Source: Bradyrhizobium sp. CCBAU 53340 (GTDB lineage: Bacteria; Pseudomonadota; Alphaproteobacteria; Rhizobiales; Xanthobacteraceae). From it: a stretch of 64,000 bases of DNA. The notes beneath the pieces are model-generated. The model ran no database searches. It saw nothing but the letters and a program-made list of their open reading frames with translations, and was not told the origin of the DNA. The stretch's first letter is position 1. Each line of letters opens with the position of its first letter. A program made the translations under genes and the position numbers. The DNA lies in assembly GCF_015291645.1 (NCBI RefSeq), contig NZ_CP030055.1, positions 868,001-932,000 on the forward strand. Direction: 5' to 3'. Shown here one piece after another: positions 16,701 through 24,596 of the stretch.

Positions 16701-17798
16701 CTAGACGACTTCGACCGTTGCCGCGTCGAATTGGGTGCCGGCGTCGCGGTGGCGCGCGAGCACCTCGCCTGATAGCTCCGAGACCTCGTTCTGCGCGGTA
16801 CTGTCCAGCATCGCGCGGACGCGCTGGCTTGAAGCCTTCAGCAGCGCCGGATCGAGCTTGCCGGAATCCACGCCGTTGAGGATCGACCGGGCGAGGAAGC
16901 GGGCGCGCTCGGTGTCGGTCAGATGCGAGCAGATCATCAGCATGTCGTTGCCGGCCGCCATGAAGCGCGCACCGGAGTCCGGCGCGTCGAGCCGGCCCGC
17001 CATCGCGCGCATGCCGACGTCGTCGGACACGATCACGCCGTCGAACTTCATCGCTTCGCGCAGCAGCCCTTGCGTGATCGTGCGCGACAGCGTGACGGGA
17101 TCGTTGGGATCGAGCTTCCGGTACAGGATGTGCGAGGTCATCATCATCCCGATGCCGCCGGCGATCGCGGCGGCAAACGGCTTGAGCTCGCGCGCCTTGA
17201 TCTGCTCGAGGTCGAGATCGAGCACCGGCAGTTCGTGATGCGAATCCACCTGGGTGTCGCCATGCCCCGGGAAATGCTTGCCGCAGGCCCGCACGCCCTG
17301 GCGCTCCATCGCCCTGGCGAAGGGCAGCATCGATTTGATGACATCATCGGCGGTGCGGCCGAAGGCGCGCTCGCCGATGACGGGATTGGCGGGATTGCTG
17401 TGAATGTCCAGCACCGGCGCAAAATTCAGGTTGCAGCCGAGCGAGGCGAGCTCGACGCCCATGGCCTCGCCGACTTGTTCCGCGGTCGAAGCCCATCGCG
17501 CCGCGTAGGAAAAACGCGTGATCGGCGCCGGCGTGCGGCAGACGCGCCCGCCTTCGTGATCGATGGCGATGAATTGCTTGTCGCGCTGCGAGGCATCGCG
17601 GATCGCGGCGATCAGGTCCCGATGGATCGACAGCCAGTCCCGATAGGGCAGGTCGTGACGGAAATTGCTCTTGTAGAGGATGACGCCGGCAGGCCTGAGA
17701 TCGCGCAGCAAGGCACGGTCGCGATCGTCGAGAACGCTGGTCGGCTTCAGGCCAATGAAGAAATGGTCGCCAACCGTTGCAAGAAGGGAATCGCTCAT
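16701..17798 (-). CDS. nagZ: beta-N-acetylhexosaminidase (glycoside hydrolase family 3, NagZ-like)
   Basis: Cytoplasmic muropeptide-recycling enzyme that removes N-acetylglucosamine from anhydromuropeptides. The 365-residue protein has the GH3 signature KHFPGHGDTQVDSHHELP, with the catalytic-loop Asp and His typical of NagZ, and the nucleophile Asp in GVIVSDDVGMRAM. The substrate segments DHEGGRVCR and NLNFAPVLDI are also present. The open frame extends 34 codons upstream, but the family alignment starts at the ATG at 17798 (MSDSLLATVGDHFFIGL). Products of this enzyme induce AmpC in some bacteria; no ampR/ampC is nearby. It is convergent with the copper-chaperone gene. Confidence 0.92.
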   Translation of the reverse strand: MSDSLLATVGDHFFIGLKPTSVLDDRDRALLRDLRPAGVILYKSNFRHDLPYRDWLSIHRDLIAAIRDASQRDKQFIAIDHEGGRVCRTPAPITRFSYAARWASTAEQVGEAMGVELASLGCNLNFAPVLDIHSNPANPVIGERAFGRTADDVIKSMLPFARAMERQGVRACGKHFPGHGDTQVDSHHELPVLDLDLEQIKARELKPFAAAIAGGIGMMMTSHILYRKLDPNDPVTLSRTITQGLLREAMKFDGVIVSDDVGMRAMAGRLDAPDSGARFMAAGNDMLMICSHLTDTERARFLARSILNGVDSGKLDPALLKASSQRVRAMLDSTAQNEVSELSGEVLARHRDAGTQFDAATVEVV

Positions 17799-17987
17799 CT
17801 GCCGGAACCGCCACAGATTGTCAGGGTTGATTGAGATGGAGCCGGACGCAACGCGAACTCTCGGCTCCTGCGCGAGCCAGCGCGGCTCGCATTGTGGCAA
17901 TATATTTCAAATTTCCTTAACAAAATCAATATTCAAATCGCTGGTCGACGCCTGGCGCCGACCAGCCGTAATGGTGATCGCCTTCGC

Positions 17988-19298
17988 CTACGCTGCAGCC
18001 AGCTGTGGCTGCACCGGCCGCCGGCCGATCATCAGCGACAACACGGCCGCCACGATCCCGGTTGCGCCGGCGATCATGAAGGCCTGCAGGTAATCGCCCT
18101 GCGACGAGCGCATGAAGCCGGCGAAGAACGCGGCGCACGCTGCGCCGAGTTGATGGCCCGCAACCACCCAGCCGAAGATCAGCGGCGCGTTCTTGTCGCC
18201 GAAGGCTTCGTTGGCGATGCGCACGGTCGGCGGCACGGTGGCGATCCAGTCGAGGCCGTAGAACACCGCGAAGACCGACAGGCTGACGAAAGAGAAGTCG
18301 GAGTAGGGCAGGTAGATCAGCGACAGCCCGCGCAGGCCGTAATAGAAGAACAAGAGCTTGCGCGGATCGAAACGGTCGGTGAGCCAGCCCGACAGCGTGG
18401 TGCCGAACAGGTCGAAGAACCCCATCAGCGCCAAGAGGCTGGCCGCCTGCACCTCGAAGATGCCGTGGTCGCCGCAGAACGCGATCAGATGCGTGCCGAC
18501 GAGGCCGTTGGTGGTGAAGCCGCAGATGAAGAAGGTCGCGAACAGGAACCAGAAGGTCTGCGTCTTCGCTGCGCGGATGAGGTTGTCGATCGCCGCAACG
18601 AACGGATTGCCCTGCGCGGGCGCGGCGGGCTGACCCTCATGCGTGCTGCCATAGGAGCGCAGGCCGATCGCTGAGGGGCGCTCTGGCACCAGAAAATACA
18701 CCAGCGGGATCAGCGCCGCGCAGCAGGCGGCGACCGTCAGCACCACCGGCTTCCAGCCACCCCATTCGACCAGCGATGCGAGGCCCGGCATGAAGATCAG
18801 CGTGCCGGTCGCGGTGCTCGCGGTCAAAAGTCCCATGACGAGGCCGCGATTGGTGGTGAACCAGCGATTGACGATGGTGGCGCCAAGCACGTTGGCGACT
18901 GCGCCCGAGCCGATGCCTGAGAGCAGTCCCCAGCTCATGAACAATTGCCATGGCGCGGTCATGAAATAGCTCATGGCCGTCGAGACCGACATCAGCATGA
19001 GCGCGCCGAGCACCGTGCGGCGGATGCCGAAGCGCTGCATCACGGCCGCGGCGAAGGGACCCGCGAGGCCGTAGAGGAAAATGCCGATGGCCGCCGACGA
19101 CGAGATCACGCCGACGTCCCAGCCGAACGCTTTCTGCAGCGGCAGCATCAAGACGCCCGGCGTCGCGCGCAGACCCGCGGAGGACAGCAGCGCCAGGAAA
19201 ATCACGGCAACGACGACGAAGGCGTAGTTCTGGCCGAACGGCCGCCGAGAGGCGGTGGAGGATTGAACGGAGGCAGGTTGAACGGAGGATGGGGGCAT
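17988..19298 (-). CDS. major facilitator superfamily transporter
   Basis: 436-residue inner-membrane transporter with twelve predicted hydrophobic segments in two halves. The loop-2/3 motif follows TM2 as QRFGIRRTVLGAL and its second-half counterpart is SGWLTDRFDPRKLLF. The first half contains GLLSGIGSGAVANVLGATIV, similar to monocarboxylate or oxalate/formate-type MFS members; the substrate cannot be read from the sequence. It is transcribed divergently from a TetR gene across an 87-base region with two ACCGGT-centred operators, so export of a compound sensed by that TetR is likely. No Shine-Dalgarno motif precedes the ATG at 19298, where an operator half lies two bases upstream. Confidence 0.88.
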   Translation of the reverse strand: MPPSSVQPASVQSSTASRRPFGQNYAFVVVAVIFLALLSSAGLRATPGVLMLPLQKAFGWDVGVISSSAAIGIFLYGLAGPFAAAVMQRFGIRRTVLGALMLMSVSTAMSYFMTAPWQLFMSWGLLSGIGSGAVANVLGATIVNRWFTTNRGLVMGLLTASTATGTLIFMPGLASLVEWGGWKPVVLTVAACCAALIPLVYFLVPERPSAIGLRSYGSTHEGQPAAPAQGNPFVAAIDNLIRAAKTQTFWFLFATFFICGFTTNGLVGTHLIAFCGDHGIFEVQAASLLALMGFFDLFGTTLSGWLTDRFDPRKLLFFYYGLRGLSLIYLPYSDFSFVSLSVFAVFYGLDWIATVPPTVRIANEAFGDKNAPLIFGWVVAGHQLGAACAAFFAGFMRSSQGDYLQAFMIAGATGIVAAVLSLMIGRRPVQPQLAAA

Positions 19299-19299
19299 G

Positions 19300-19359
19300 T
19301 TACTTACCGGTACGTATTGGGGTGCGGTATTAGTACGTACCGGTCAGTAACATTGTCAA
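19300..19359. promoter_or_regulatory. paired operators and promoter between the MFS and TetR genes
   Basis: TTACTTACCGGTACGTA (19300-19316) and TACGTACCGGTCAGTAA (19334-19350) are inverted copies with one mismatch in 17. Each is also an imperfect palindrome centred on ACCGGT, and the centres are 33 bp apart (about three helical turns). On the minus strand TTGACA (19354-19359) and TACTAAT 18 bases downstream form a promoter for the MFS gene. The right operator fills the -35/-10 spacer and the left one covers the leader. This is the expected layout for autoregulation by the adjacent TetR repressor. Confidence 0.75.
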
Positions 19360-19385
19360 GCCTGTCCTGGAGGCATCGGAGCCAG

Positions 19386-19982
19386 ATGACGAAAAAAGCC
19401 GAAAAACCCGCAGACGCGCCGCTCCGGGCCGCCGACCGCATCCGCGCCTCCGCCAGCGAGCTGTTCTACCGCGAGGGCATTCGCGCCGTCGGGGTCGACG
19501 AGGTGGTCGATCGCGCCGGGGTGACAAAACCGAGCCTCTATCGCAGCTTCGCCTCAAAGGACGATCTCGCCGCCGCCTATTTGCGCGACTACGATCTGAG
19601 CTTCTGGGAAAATTTCGAGCGCCCCGGCGGCAAGAGCTACGGCAATGCGCGCGACCATGTGCTCGCCTATATCGGCCAGCTGGCGCCGCGCGCAGTGGCC
19701 AAGGGCTATCGCGGCTGCGGCCTCAGCAATGCCGCGGTGGAATATCCCGCGCGCGACAATCCCGCGCGCCAAGTCGCCGAAGCGCACAAGAAAGTGTTCC
19801 GCAAGCGCTTGCGCGAACTTGCGACCCAGATGGGCGCGCGTCAGCCGAATGTGCTCGGCGATGCGCTTCTGCTGCTGATCGAAGGCATCTACGTCACCGG
19901 CCAGCAGTCCGAAGACGGCCCCGCGCAGTCGGCGCTCGCGGCGGCGAAGCTGCTGATCGATGCGAGCGTGAAGGCGGGGTAG
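19386..19982 (+). CDS. TetR/AcrR-family transcriptional regulator
   Basis: 198-residue repressor with an N-terminal TetR helix-turn-helix (about 15-60: RIRASASELFYREGIRAVGV, then VVDRAGVTKPSLYRSFASKD) and a helical ligand-binding domain. The pocket region contains GYRGCGLSNAAVEYP, typical of the subfamily with a Cys/Gly-rich segment. The ATG at 19386 has GGAG six bases upstream; the much longer open frame from 18945 lies opposite the MFS gene and is not used. It is divergent from the MFS transporter gene and most likely represses both genes through the 19300-19350 operators. The inducer is unknown. Confidence 0.9.
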   Translation: MTKKAEKPADAPLRAADRIRASASELFYREGIRAVGVDEVVDRAGVTKPSLYRSFASKDDLAAAYLRDYDLSFWENFERPGGKSYGNARDHVLAYIGQLAPRAVAKGYRGCGLSNAAVEYPARDNPARQVAEAHKKVFRKRLRELATQMGARQPNVLGDALLLLIEGIYVTGQQSEDGPAQSALAAAKLLIDASVKAG

Positions 19983-20021
19983 GGGATCGCGGCCAGCGAT
20001 CAGGCCCCATCGGCGCGGGTG

Positions 20022-20420
20022 TCAACTGCGCTTGATGGACTGGATCAGGTCCCAGCGGTTGCCGTAGAGGTCCTCGAAAACCGCCACGACGCCGTAGGCC
20101 TCATGTCGTGGCGTCTCGACGAAGTGCACGCCGGCCGCGATCATGCGCGCATGATCGCGCTCGAAGTCATCCGTTTCCAGGAACAGGAACACGCGCCCTC
20201 CGGTCTGCTCGCCAATGCGCGCCGTCTGCTTCGGGCCGTCCGCGCGCGCCAGCAGCAATCCAGAGCCTGTATGGCCGCGCGGCCGCACAACCACCCAGCG
20301 TTTCCCGCCACCGAGCGGCGTGTCCTCGCAAAGCTCGAAATTCAGAGCGCGCGCGAAGAAGCCGATGGCTTCGTCATAATCCGCGACCAGGAGACTGACG
20401 AGGGATAGTTGCTGATTCAT
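20022..20420 (-). CDS. VOC (glyoxalase/bleomycin-resistance) family protein
   Basis: 132-residue single vicinal-oxygen-chelate domain: LSLVSLLVADYDEAIGFFAR at the start, LNFELCEDTP, WVVVRPRGHTGSGLLLAR and the closing VAVFEDLYGNRWDLIQ, where the Glu is the usual metal or active-site position. Such proteins are dimeric and include lactoylglutathione lyases, dioxygenases and antibiotic-binding proteins; no specific activity can be assigned. The start is the ATG at 20420; the upstream in-frame codons are Pro/Ala-rich and not part of the domain. It is convergent with the TetR gene. Confidence 0.82.
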   Translation of the reverse strand: MNQQLSLVSLLVADYDEAIGFFARALNFELCEDTPLGGGKRWVVVRPRGHTGSGLLLARADGPKQTARIGEQTGGRVFLFLETDDFERDHARMIAAGVHFVETPRHEAYGVVAVFEDLYGNRWDLIQSIKRS

Positions 20421-20583
20421 CGTGCAATCCGGCTGGTGGGGCAGGCTCGCCGCCGGGAGGACAAGCATAGCATGACATGGGCCTGGCTGTGCGATCGCCG
20501 GACGTCGCGGAGCTCCATTTGCAGGAACTTCCACTTTTTCCCGACGTTAGACCGGCGGCGCGCCCATGCGGCCGGCTCGTGTG

Positions 20584-20802
20584 ATGAAGAACTTTTCCAA
20601 CGCAGCGTTTTCCCCCGAGGTGATCGAGCTCATGACCACCGCCCTGGACGCTGCGGTCGCGACCTTGCCTGAGCCTGTGCATTCCGCGCACGTCTCAGCG
20701 CTCGCCGAATCCATCCTGCGCACGGCTGGTGCGGGCGAGCGTGAAGTGGCGACCTTGCAGAGGATTGCCTTGCTGGAGCTGCAACTGGCGCCACGCAACT
20801 GA
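20584..20802 (+). CDS. small conserved hypothetical protein
   Basis: 72-residue predicted helical, soluble protein (MKNFSNAAFSPEVIELMTTA, LPEPVHSAHVSALAESILR, GEREVATLQRIALLELQL). The distribution of charged and hydrophobic residues and the paired His in PVHSAHV make it a credible gene, and short proteins of this pattern are widespread in Bradyrhizobium and relatives; the function is unknown. An in-frame ATG at 20566 is an alternative start. It ends ten bases before the next gene, suggesting an operon. Confidence 0.6.
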   Translation: MKNFSNAAFSPEVIELMTTALDAAVATLPEPVHSAHVSALAESILRTAGAGEREVATLQRIALLELQLAPRN

Positions 20803-20812
20803 TGAGGCCGAC

Positions 20813-21271
20813 ATGAAGATGATAGCCGCAATTGTCATCGTGCTCGCCGCCTCGCCGGTTCCTGCCCAGGCTGCCAACTGGACCACCTATCGCATTCCCG
20901 AATCCGGAACGTCGGTCGATATTCCCACTTCAATCTTTACCGAAGAGGCCGGAAAGCCCGACGGATACGGCCAGAAATTTCGGACGTCAGACGGCGTCGC
21001 CGATCTCACCGTGCAGACGGTTCCCCGGCAACAGGGAATCTCGCCCGCCGCGTTTCTCGCCGCCAAGCAGCCGCCGTCGGGGATCGTCTACAAGCGGATC
21101 GCATCAGACTTCTTCGTCGTCTCCAGCGTCAAGCGCGACAAGATCTGGTATGACCGCTGCAACTTCACGAGCCGTTACGTGCATTGCGTTCTGATCAATT
21201 ATCCCGCGGACGAGAAGCGGCAATGGGACGGCGTCGTCACGCGCATCAGCCACAGCCTGAGTGGCGGCTGA
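20813..21271 (+). CDS. secreted hypothetical protein
   Basis: 152 residues with a clear Sec signal peptide (MKMIAAIVIVLAASPVPAQA, cleavage near residue 20). The mature part starts ANWTTYRIPESGTSVDIP and contains a Cys pair in WYDRCNFTSRYVHCVLINYP that may form a disulphide in the periplasm. The family is not recognised; similar small secreted proteins with a Tyr/Trp-rich beta pattern are annotated as hypothetical. It lies ten bases after the preceding small gene. The start at 20813 rather than the open frame from 20729 is chosen because it begins the signal peptide. Confidence 0.7.
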   Translation: MKMIAAIVIVLAASPVPAQAANWTTYRIPESGTSVDIPTSIFTEEAGKPDGYGQKFRTSDGVADLTVQTVPRQQGISPAAFLAAKQPPSGIVYKRIASDFFVVSSVKRDKIWYDRCNFTSRYVHCVLINYPADEKRQWDGVVTRISHSLSGG

Positions 21272-21345
21272 ACCGGGGTGCGAGAAAAAGAGCTGCCCGA
21301 CCGGATCGGGCAGCAGGTCGTGAGGACCAAACTCTTTGCGCGGCC

Positions 21346-21774
21346 CTACCGAGCCGTCGTTGATGTGGTTGACATGCTCGGCTTCGAACCAGGCACGTGC
21401 GACATGGTCTTCGTTGTCGAGCCTACTTCTTCGCCGGCCTTCACCTGCGTGCGAGTGTGCGAACGGCTGAACGTGCCGCCCTCATGCGCTTGCGCGCGGG
21501 CGTTGGAATTCAGCACCGGGCCATTGCCCTTGTTCATGCTGACGCCGGTCCGGGCCTTGCCGCTCGCGGCGGCGGCGCTTCCACCAGCCGCGATCGACGA
21601 GCCCGTGCTGCCAGTTCCCGAGGTCGACGTGCCGCCGGTGCCGACGGTGGAGGCGGAGGTGCCGCCCGCGGCGGCCGAGCCGCCCGATCCGCCGGTGATA
21701 CTGGTCTGCGCAAGCAGCGGTGAAGTGGCGGCAAGCAGCAGCGCGACCGCCGAGGCCGTAATGAGCGTTCTCAT
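21346..21774 (-). CDS. secreted Gly/Ser/Thr/Ala-rich protein 1 of 3
   Basis: 142 residues with a signal peptide (MRTLITASAVALLLAATSPL to LAQ). The N-terminal half of the mature protein is low-complexity, with ITGGSGGSAAAGGTSASTVG and STVGTGGTSTSGTGSTGSS. The C-terminal half is more ordinary and basic: KARTGVSMNKGNGPVLN, GTFSRSHTRTQVKAGEE and KPSMSTTSTTAR. It shares the STVGTGG unit with the protein at 22205-22708. No known domain is visible; an extracellular or envelope matrix role is only a guess. It lies 15 bases downstream of the next protein of the trio on the same strand. Confidence 0.7.
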   Translation of the reverse strand: MRTLITASAVALLLAATSPLLAQTSITGGSGGSAAAGGTSASTVGTGGTSTSGTGSTGSSIAAGGSAAAASGKARTGVSMNKGNGPVLNSNARAQAHEGGTFSRSHTRTQVKAGEEVGSTTKTMSHVPGSKPSMSTTSTTAR

Positions 21775-21789
21775 GTTGCATTCCTCTGT

Positions 21790-22143
21790 TCAGGGTGACG
21801 AGGTCGAGATCGTGCAGCCGTTGACGGTGATGGTGCTGGCGCTCGTGGAGCCAGGGCCGCCCGCCGTCGATGACGAGCTCGAGACGTTGCCGCCGCCGGC
21901 CTGGACATGCACCGACGATCCGCCGGCCGTGCTCGAGCTCGACAGCGAACCGCTTGATGCCGTCGAGCCGGTCGTGCCCGAGCTCGACGAGCCGAGCGCG
22001 GTGATGCTGCCGTCGGCATGTTTTTCGACCGTGACCTTGCAGGTTTCGCCGGAGGCCGTCTTGCCGGTTTTTTCCGTGGTTTCAGCGAGAGCACTGCTGC
22101 TCGCCAATGCCAATGCCGCAATCGCAATGATCGATTTGTTCAT
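21790..22143 (-). CDS. secreted Ser/Gly-rich protein 2 of 3
   Basis: 117 residues with a signal peptide (MNKSIIAIAALALASSSALA). The mature N-terminus carries GETCKVTVEKHADGSITALG, followed by long Ser/Gly/Thr runs (SSSSGTTGSTASSGSLSSSS and SVHVQAGGGNVSSSSSTAGG). The tail TITVNGCTISTSSP contains the second Cys, so one disulphide between the two ends is possible. The start at 22143 has GGAGGAG upstream and begins the signal peptide; the open extension to 22200 is not needed. It lies in the middle of three same-strand genes for low-complexity exported proteins. The function is unknown. Confidence 0.68.
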   Translation of the reverse strand: MNKSIIAIAALALASSSALAETTEKTGKTASGETCKVTVEKHADGSITALGSSSSGTTGSTASSGSLSSSSTAGGSSVHVQAGGGNVSSSSSTAGGPGSTSASTITVNGCTISTSSP

Positions 22144-22204
22144 GGCAGTTCTCCTCCAACACGGACGAAGGAGCGGCATCGCTGCCGCTCCGTGAATCAA
22201 GGAA

Positions 22205-22708
22205 TCAATCCTTGTCCTTCTTCATCTCGTCCTTGTGGTGGCCCTTGCCTTTTTCGAGGCCCATCTCGCTGGCGTGGCTACCGGACTTGCCGGCGTCGTC
22301 CATGTCGGAGGATTTCGACGAGCCGGACCGACCGACAGTCGAGCCGCCGGCCGCGGAGCCGCCGGTGCCGACGCTGGACGAGCTCTTGCCGCTGCCCGCG
22401 GACGAACCGCCGGTGCCGAGCGTGGAGGCCGAGCCGCTGCCCGAGCCGCTGCCGGCCGCGGAGCCGCCGGTGCCCACAGTCGAGCTGCTGGTGCCGCCGC
22501 CCGCCGACGAGCCGCCGGTGCCGAGCGTCGACGCCGAACCCGAGCCGCTGCCACCTGCCGACGAGCCGCCGGTCCCGACGGTCGAGCTGCTGGTGCCGCC
22601 GCCGGCGGACGAGCCGCCGGTGCCGACGGTCGAGCTCGATTGTGCGACAGCGAGCGCCGTGCCAGCCAGCAGAGCGGCCGCAGCCGCGGAAAGCTTCAAT
22701 ATCCTCAT
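22205..22708 (-). CDS. secreted repeat protein with STVGTGGSSAG units, 3 of 3
   Basis: 167 residues with a signal peptide (MRILKLSAAAAALLAGTALA). About residues 24-130 consist of six tandem units of the form S-(T/S)-(V/L)-G-T-G-G-S-(S/A)-A-G plus a Gly/Ser spacer, of 14 to 21 residues each. The last about 35 residues switch to a highly charged tail (SSDMDDAGKSGSHASEMG then EKGKGHHKDEMKKDKD). Composition and repeats suggest an unstructured extracellular or envelope polymer, perhaps metal-binding through the His/Asp/Lys tail, but no known family is recognised. It has GGAGGAG before the ATG at 22708 and is probably the first gene of the trio. DNA repeats of CCGCCGGTGCC type make this stretch prone to length variation. 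Confidence 0.72.
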   Translation of the reverse strand: MRILKLSAAAAALLAGTALAVAQSSSTVGTGGSSAGGGTSSSTVGTGGSSAGGSGSGSASTLGTGGSSAGGGTSSSTVGTGGSAAGSGSGSGSASTLGTGGSSAGSGKSSSSVGTGGSAAGGSTVGRSGSSKSSDMDDAGKSGSHASEMGLEKGKGHHKDEMKKDKD

Positions 22709-22932
22709 TGTCCTCTCCTCCAGTTCCCAAAATCGCCAAATCAGGCTCGGGATAAATTAGCAATCGCGCAAACGTTCCTGTGCGGTTCGAGGATCACAGC
22801 GGATCTCTCGCGCTACATCATCGCGTCTATTCATCAGCTGTTCATATGTGGCGCGCGCGTTTTGTGCCGATGCGCATCGGTGCCGACGTTCAATTGCCGG
22901 CAATCACAAAGATCGCTCAGGAGGAGAGGCGA

Positions 22933-23379
22933 TCAGCTCACATCGTGCACGTAGCGCATGCCGATCGCGAGCCGGTTCCAGAGATTGATCATGCCGACGA
23001 GGATGGTGAGATCGGTGATCTCCTTGTCGGTAAAGTGTGCTTCCAATTCGTCGTAGTCGGTATCCGGCGCGCGCGTCGCGGCGACGTTGGTGAGCGCCTC
23101 GGTCCAGGCCAGTGCGGCGCGTTCGGCCTGCGAATAGAGCGGCGATTCACGCCAGGCATCGAGAAGGTAGAGGCGCTGCTCGCTCTCGCCGTGCTTGCGC
23201 GCATCCTTAGCGTGCACATCGAGACAATAGGCGCAGCCATTGATCTGGGAGGCGCGCATCTTCACGAGCTCGATCATACCTCTCGGCAGCCCGGATTTGA
23301 GGATGTAGGCCTCGACCGCGCGCAGCGCCGCATAGCCCTCGGGCGCGACTTGCGCGGGTAACAATCGGTCGGCATGCAT
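22933..23379 (-). CDS. carboxymuconolactone decarboxylase/AhpD-like protein
   Basis: 148 residues with the AhpD core: the motif GCAYCLDVHAKDAR (Cys49, Cys52, His56), the redox CxxC plus His used by alkylhydroperoxidase-D-type proteins, within MIELVKMRASQINGC. The rest (LALAWTEALT-like and FTDKEITDLTILVGMINLWNR) fits the all-helical CMD fold. It probably acts as a small peroxidase-like or disulphide-reducing enzyme in the cytoplasm. It starts 24 bases after the end of the LLM flavin monooxygenase gene on the same strand, so the two are likely co-transcribed and may act in one oxidative reaction or its detoxification. Confidence 0.85.
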   Translation of the reverse strand: MHADRLLPAQVAPEGYAALRAVEAYILKSGLPRGMIELVKMRASQINGCAYCLDVHAKDARKHGESEQRLYLLDAWRESPLYSQAERAALAWTEALTNVAATRAPDTDYDELEAHFTDKEITDLTILVGMINLWNRLAIGMRYVHDVS

Positions 23380-23403
23380 GTCTCTGTTCTCTTGATCGCT
23401 GAG

Positions 23404-24426
23404 TTAGCGCCAGCCCAGCGCCGGCGCGACGTGCGTCAGGATCGCCTCGATCGCATGCGCGCAATAGGCGACGCCGAGCTGGTTCGGAATCGTCAGCAAC
23501 AGCGTGTCGGCCTCGGCGATCGCCTCGTCCTGCCTGAGCTGTTCGATCAGCACGTCGGGCTCGGCGGCATAGGAGCGCCCGAAGATCGCCCGCGTCTGGG
23601 GATCGATGAAGCCGATCTGGTCCTGGCCTTCGCCGCCGCGGCCGAAATAGGCGCGGTCGCGATCGTCCATCAGCGCAAAGATGCTGCGACTGACCGACAC
23701 GCGAGGCTCGCGGGTATGGCCGGCCTCCTTCCACGCCGCACGGTAGGCGCGAATTTGCGCGGCCTGCTGCACGTGAAAGGCCTCGCCGGTTTCGTCGTTC
23801 TTCAGTGTCGAGCTCTGCAAATTCATGCCGAGCTTGGCCGCCCACACCGCGGTGGCGTTCGAGCCGGCGCCCCACCAGATACGTTCGCGCAAACCTGTCG
23901 AATGCGGTTCGAGTCGCAGCATCCCCGGCGGGTTCGGAAACATCGGCTGCGGATTGGGCTCGGCAAAACCTTCGCCGCGCAGCAGATCGAGGAACACTTC
24001 CGCATGGCGGCGGCCCATATCGGCATCGCTCTGGCCCTCGGCCGGCCGATAGCCGAAATAACGCCAGCCATCGATCACCTGCTCGGGCGAGCCGCGGCTG
24101 ATGCCGAGTTGCAGCCGTCCGCCGGCGATGAGATCGGCCGAGCCTGCGTCTTCCACCATGTAGAGCGGGTTCTCGTAGCGCATGTCGATCACGGCGGTGC
24201 CGATCTCGATCTTGCTGGTCTTTGCGCCGACCGCGGCGAGCAGCGGGAAGGGCGAGGCCAGCTGCCGCGCGAAATGATGCACGCGATAATAGGCGCCGTC
24301 GGCGCCGAGTTGCTCCGCCGCCACCGCCAGCTCGATCGATTGCAGCAGCGTGTCGCCGGCCGAGCGCGTCTGCGATTGCGGCGAGGGTGTCCAGTGTCCG
24401 AAGGACAGAAATCCGATCTTCTTCAT
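23404..24426 (-). CDS. LLM-class flavin-dependent oxidoreductase (luciferase-like)
   Basis: 340-residue bacterial luciferase-like monooxygenase. The TIM-barrel landmarks are IGFLSFGHWTPSP, ELAVAAEQLGADGAYYRVHH, GTAVIDMRYENPLYMVEDAG, GGRLQLGISRGSPEQ and RIWWGAGS. These enzymes use reduced FMN supplied by a reductase to oxidise diverse substrates; the substrate is not evident. The ATG at 24426 begins the conserved strand; 65 open codons upstream are not domain-like. It precedes the AhpD-like gene by 24 bases and diverges from the ATP-grasp gene at 24597. Confidence 0.88.
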   Translation of the reverse strand: MKKIGFLSFGHWTPSPQSQTRSAGDTLLQSIELAVAAEQLGADGAYYRVHHFARQLASPFPLLAAVGAKTSKIEIGTAVIDMRYENPLYMVEDAGSADLIAGGRLQLGISRGSPEQVIDGWRYFGYRPAEGQSDADMGRRHAEVFLDLLRGEGFAEPNPQPMFPNPPGMLRLEPHSTGLRERIWWGAGSNATAVWAAKLGMNLQSSTLKNDETGEAFHVQQAAQIRAYRAAWKEAGHTREPRVSVSRSIFALMDDRDRAYFGRGGEGQDQIGFIDPQTRAIFGRSYAAEPDVLIEQLRQDEAIAEADTLLLTIPNQLGVAYCAHAIEAILTHVAPALGWR

Positions 24427-24596
24427 GCGCCCCAAGGTAAGCGCGACCACGGGAATTTGCGATAGGCCGCCCGAGAAGAATGACCACTTGATCGGACCAC
24501 GCGACCTCACATAGACTGCCCTCAGCGGGATCAAGCAGACTCCCGACGAGACTTCGGTCCAAGCTCTGCGCAGCACGCAACACGTGGAGCTTGCGC

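Noticed and set aside
18945..19385. Long N-terminal extension of the TetR gene
   Set aside because: It lies opposite the MFS gene and across the operators; the ATG at 19386 has a good ribosome site and begins the TetR domain.
22205..22708. Repeated GC-rich units read as a possible CRISPR or minisatellite
   Set aside because: The units are in frame within a signal-peptide protein, vary in length and have no unique spacers; they are coding repeats.
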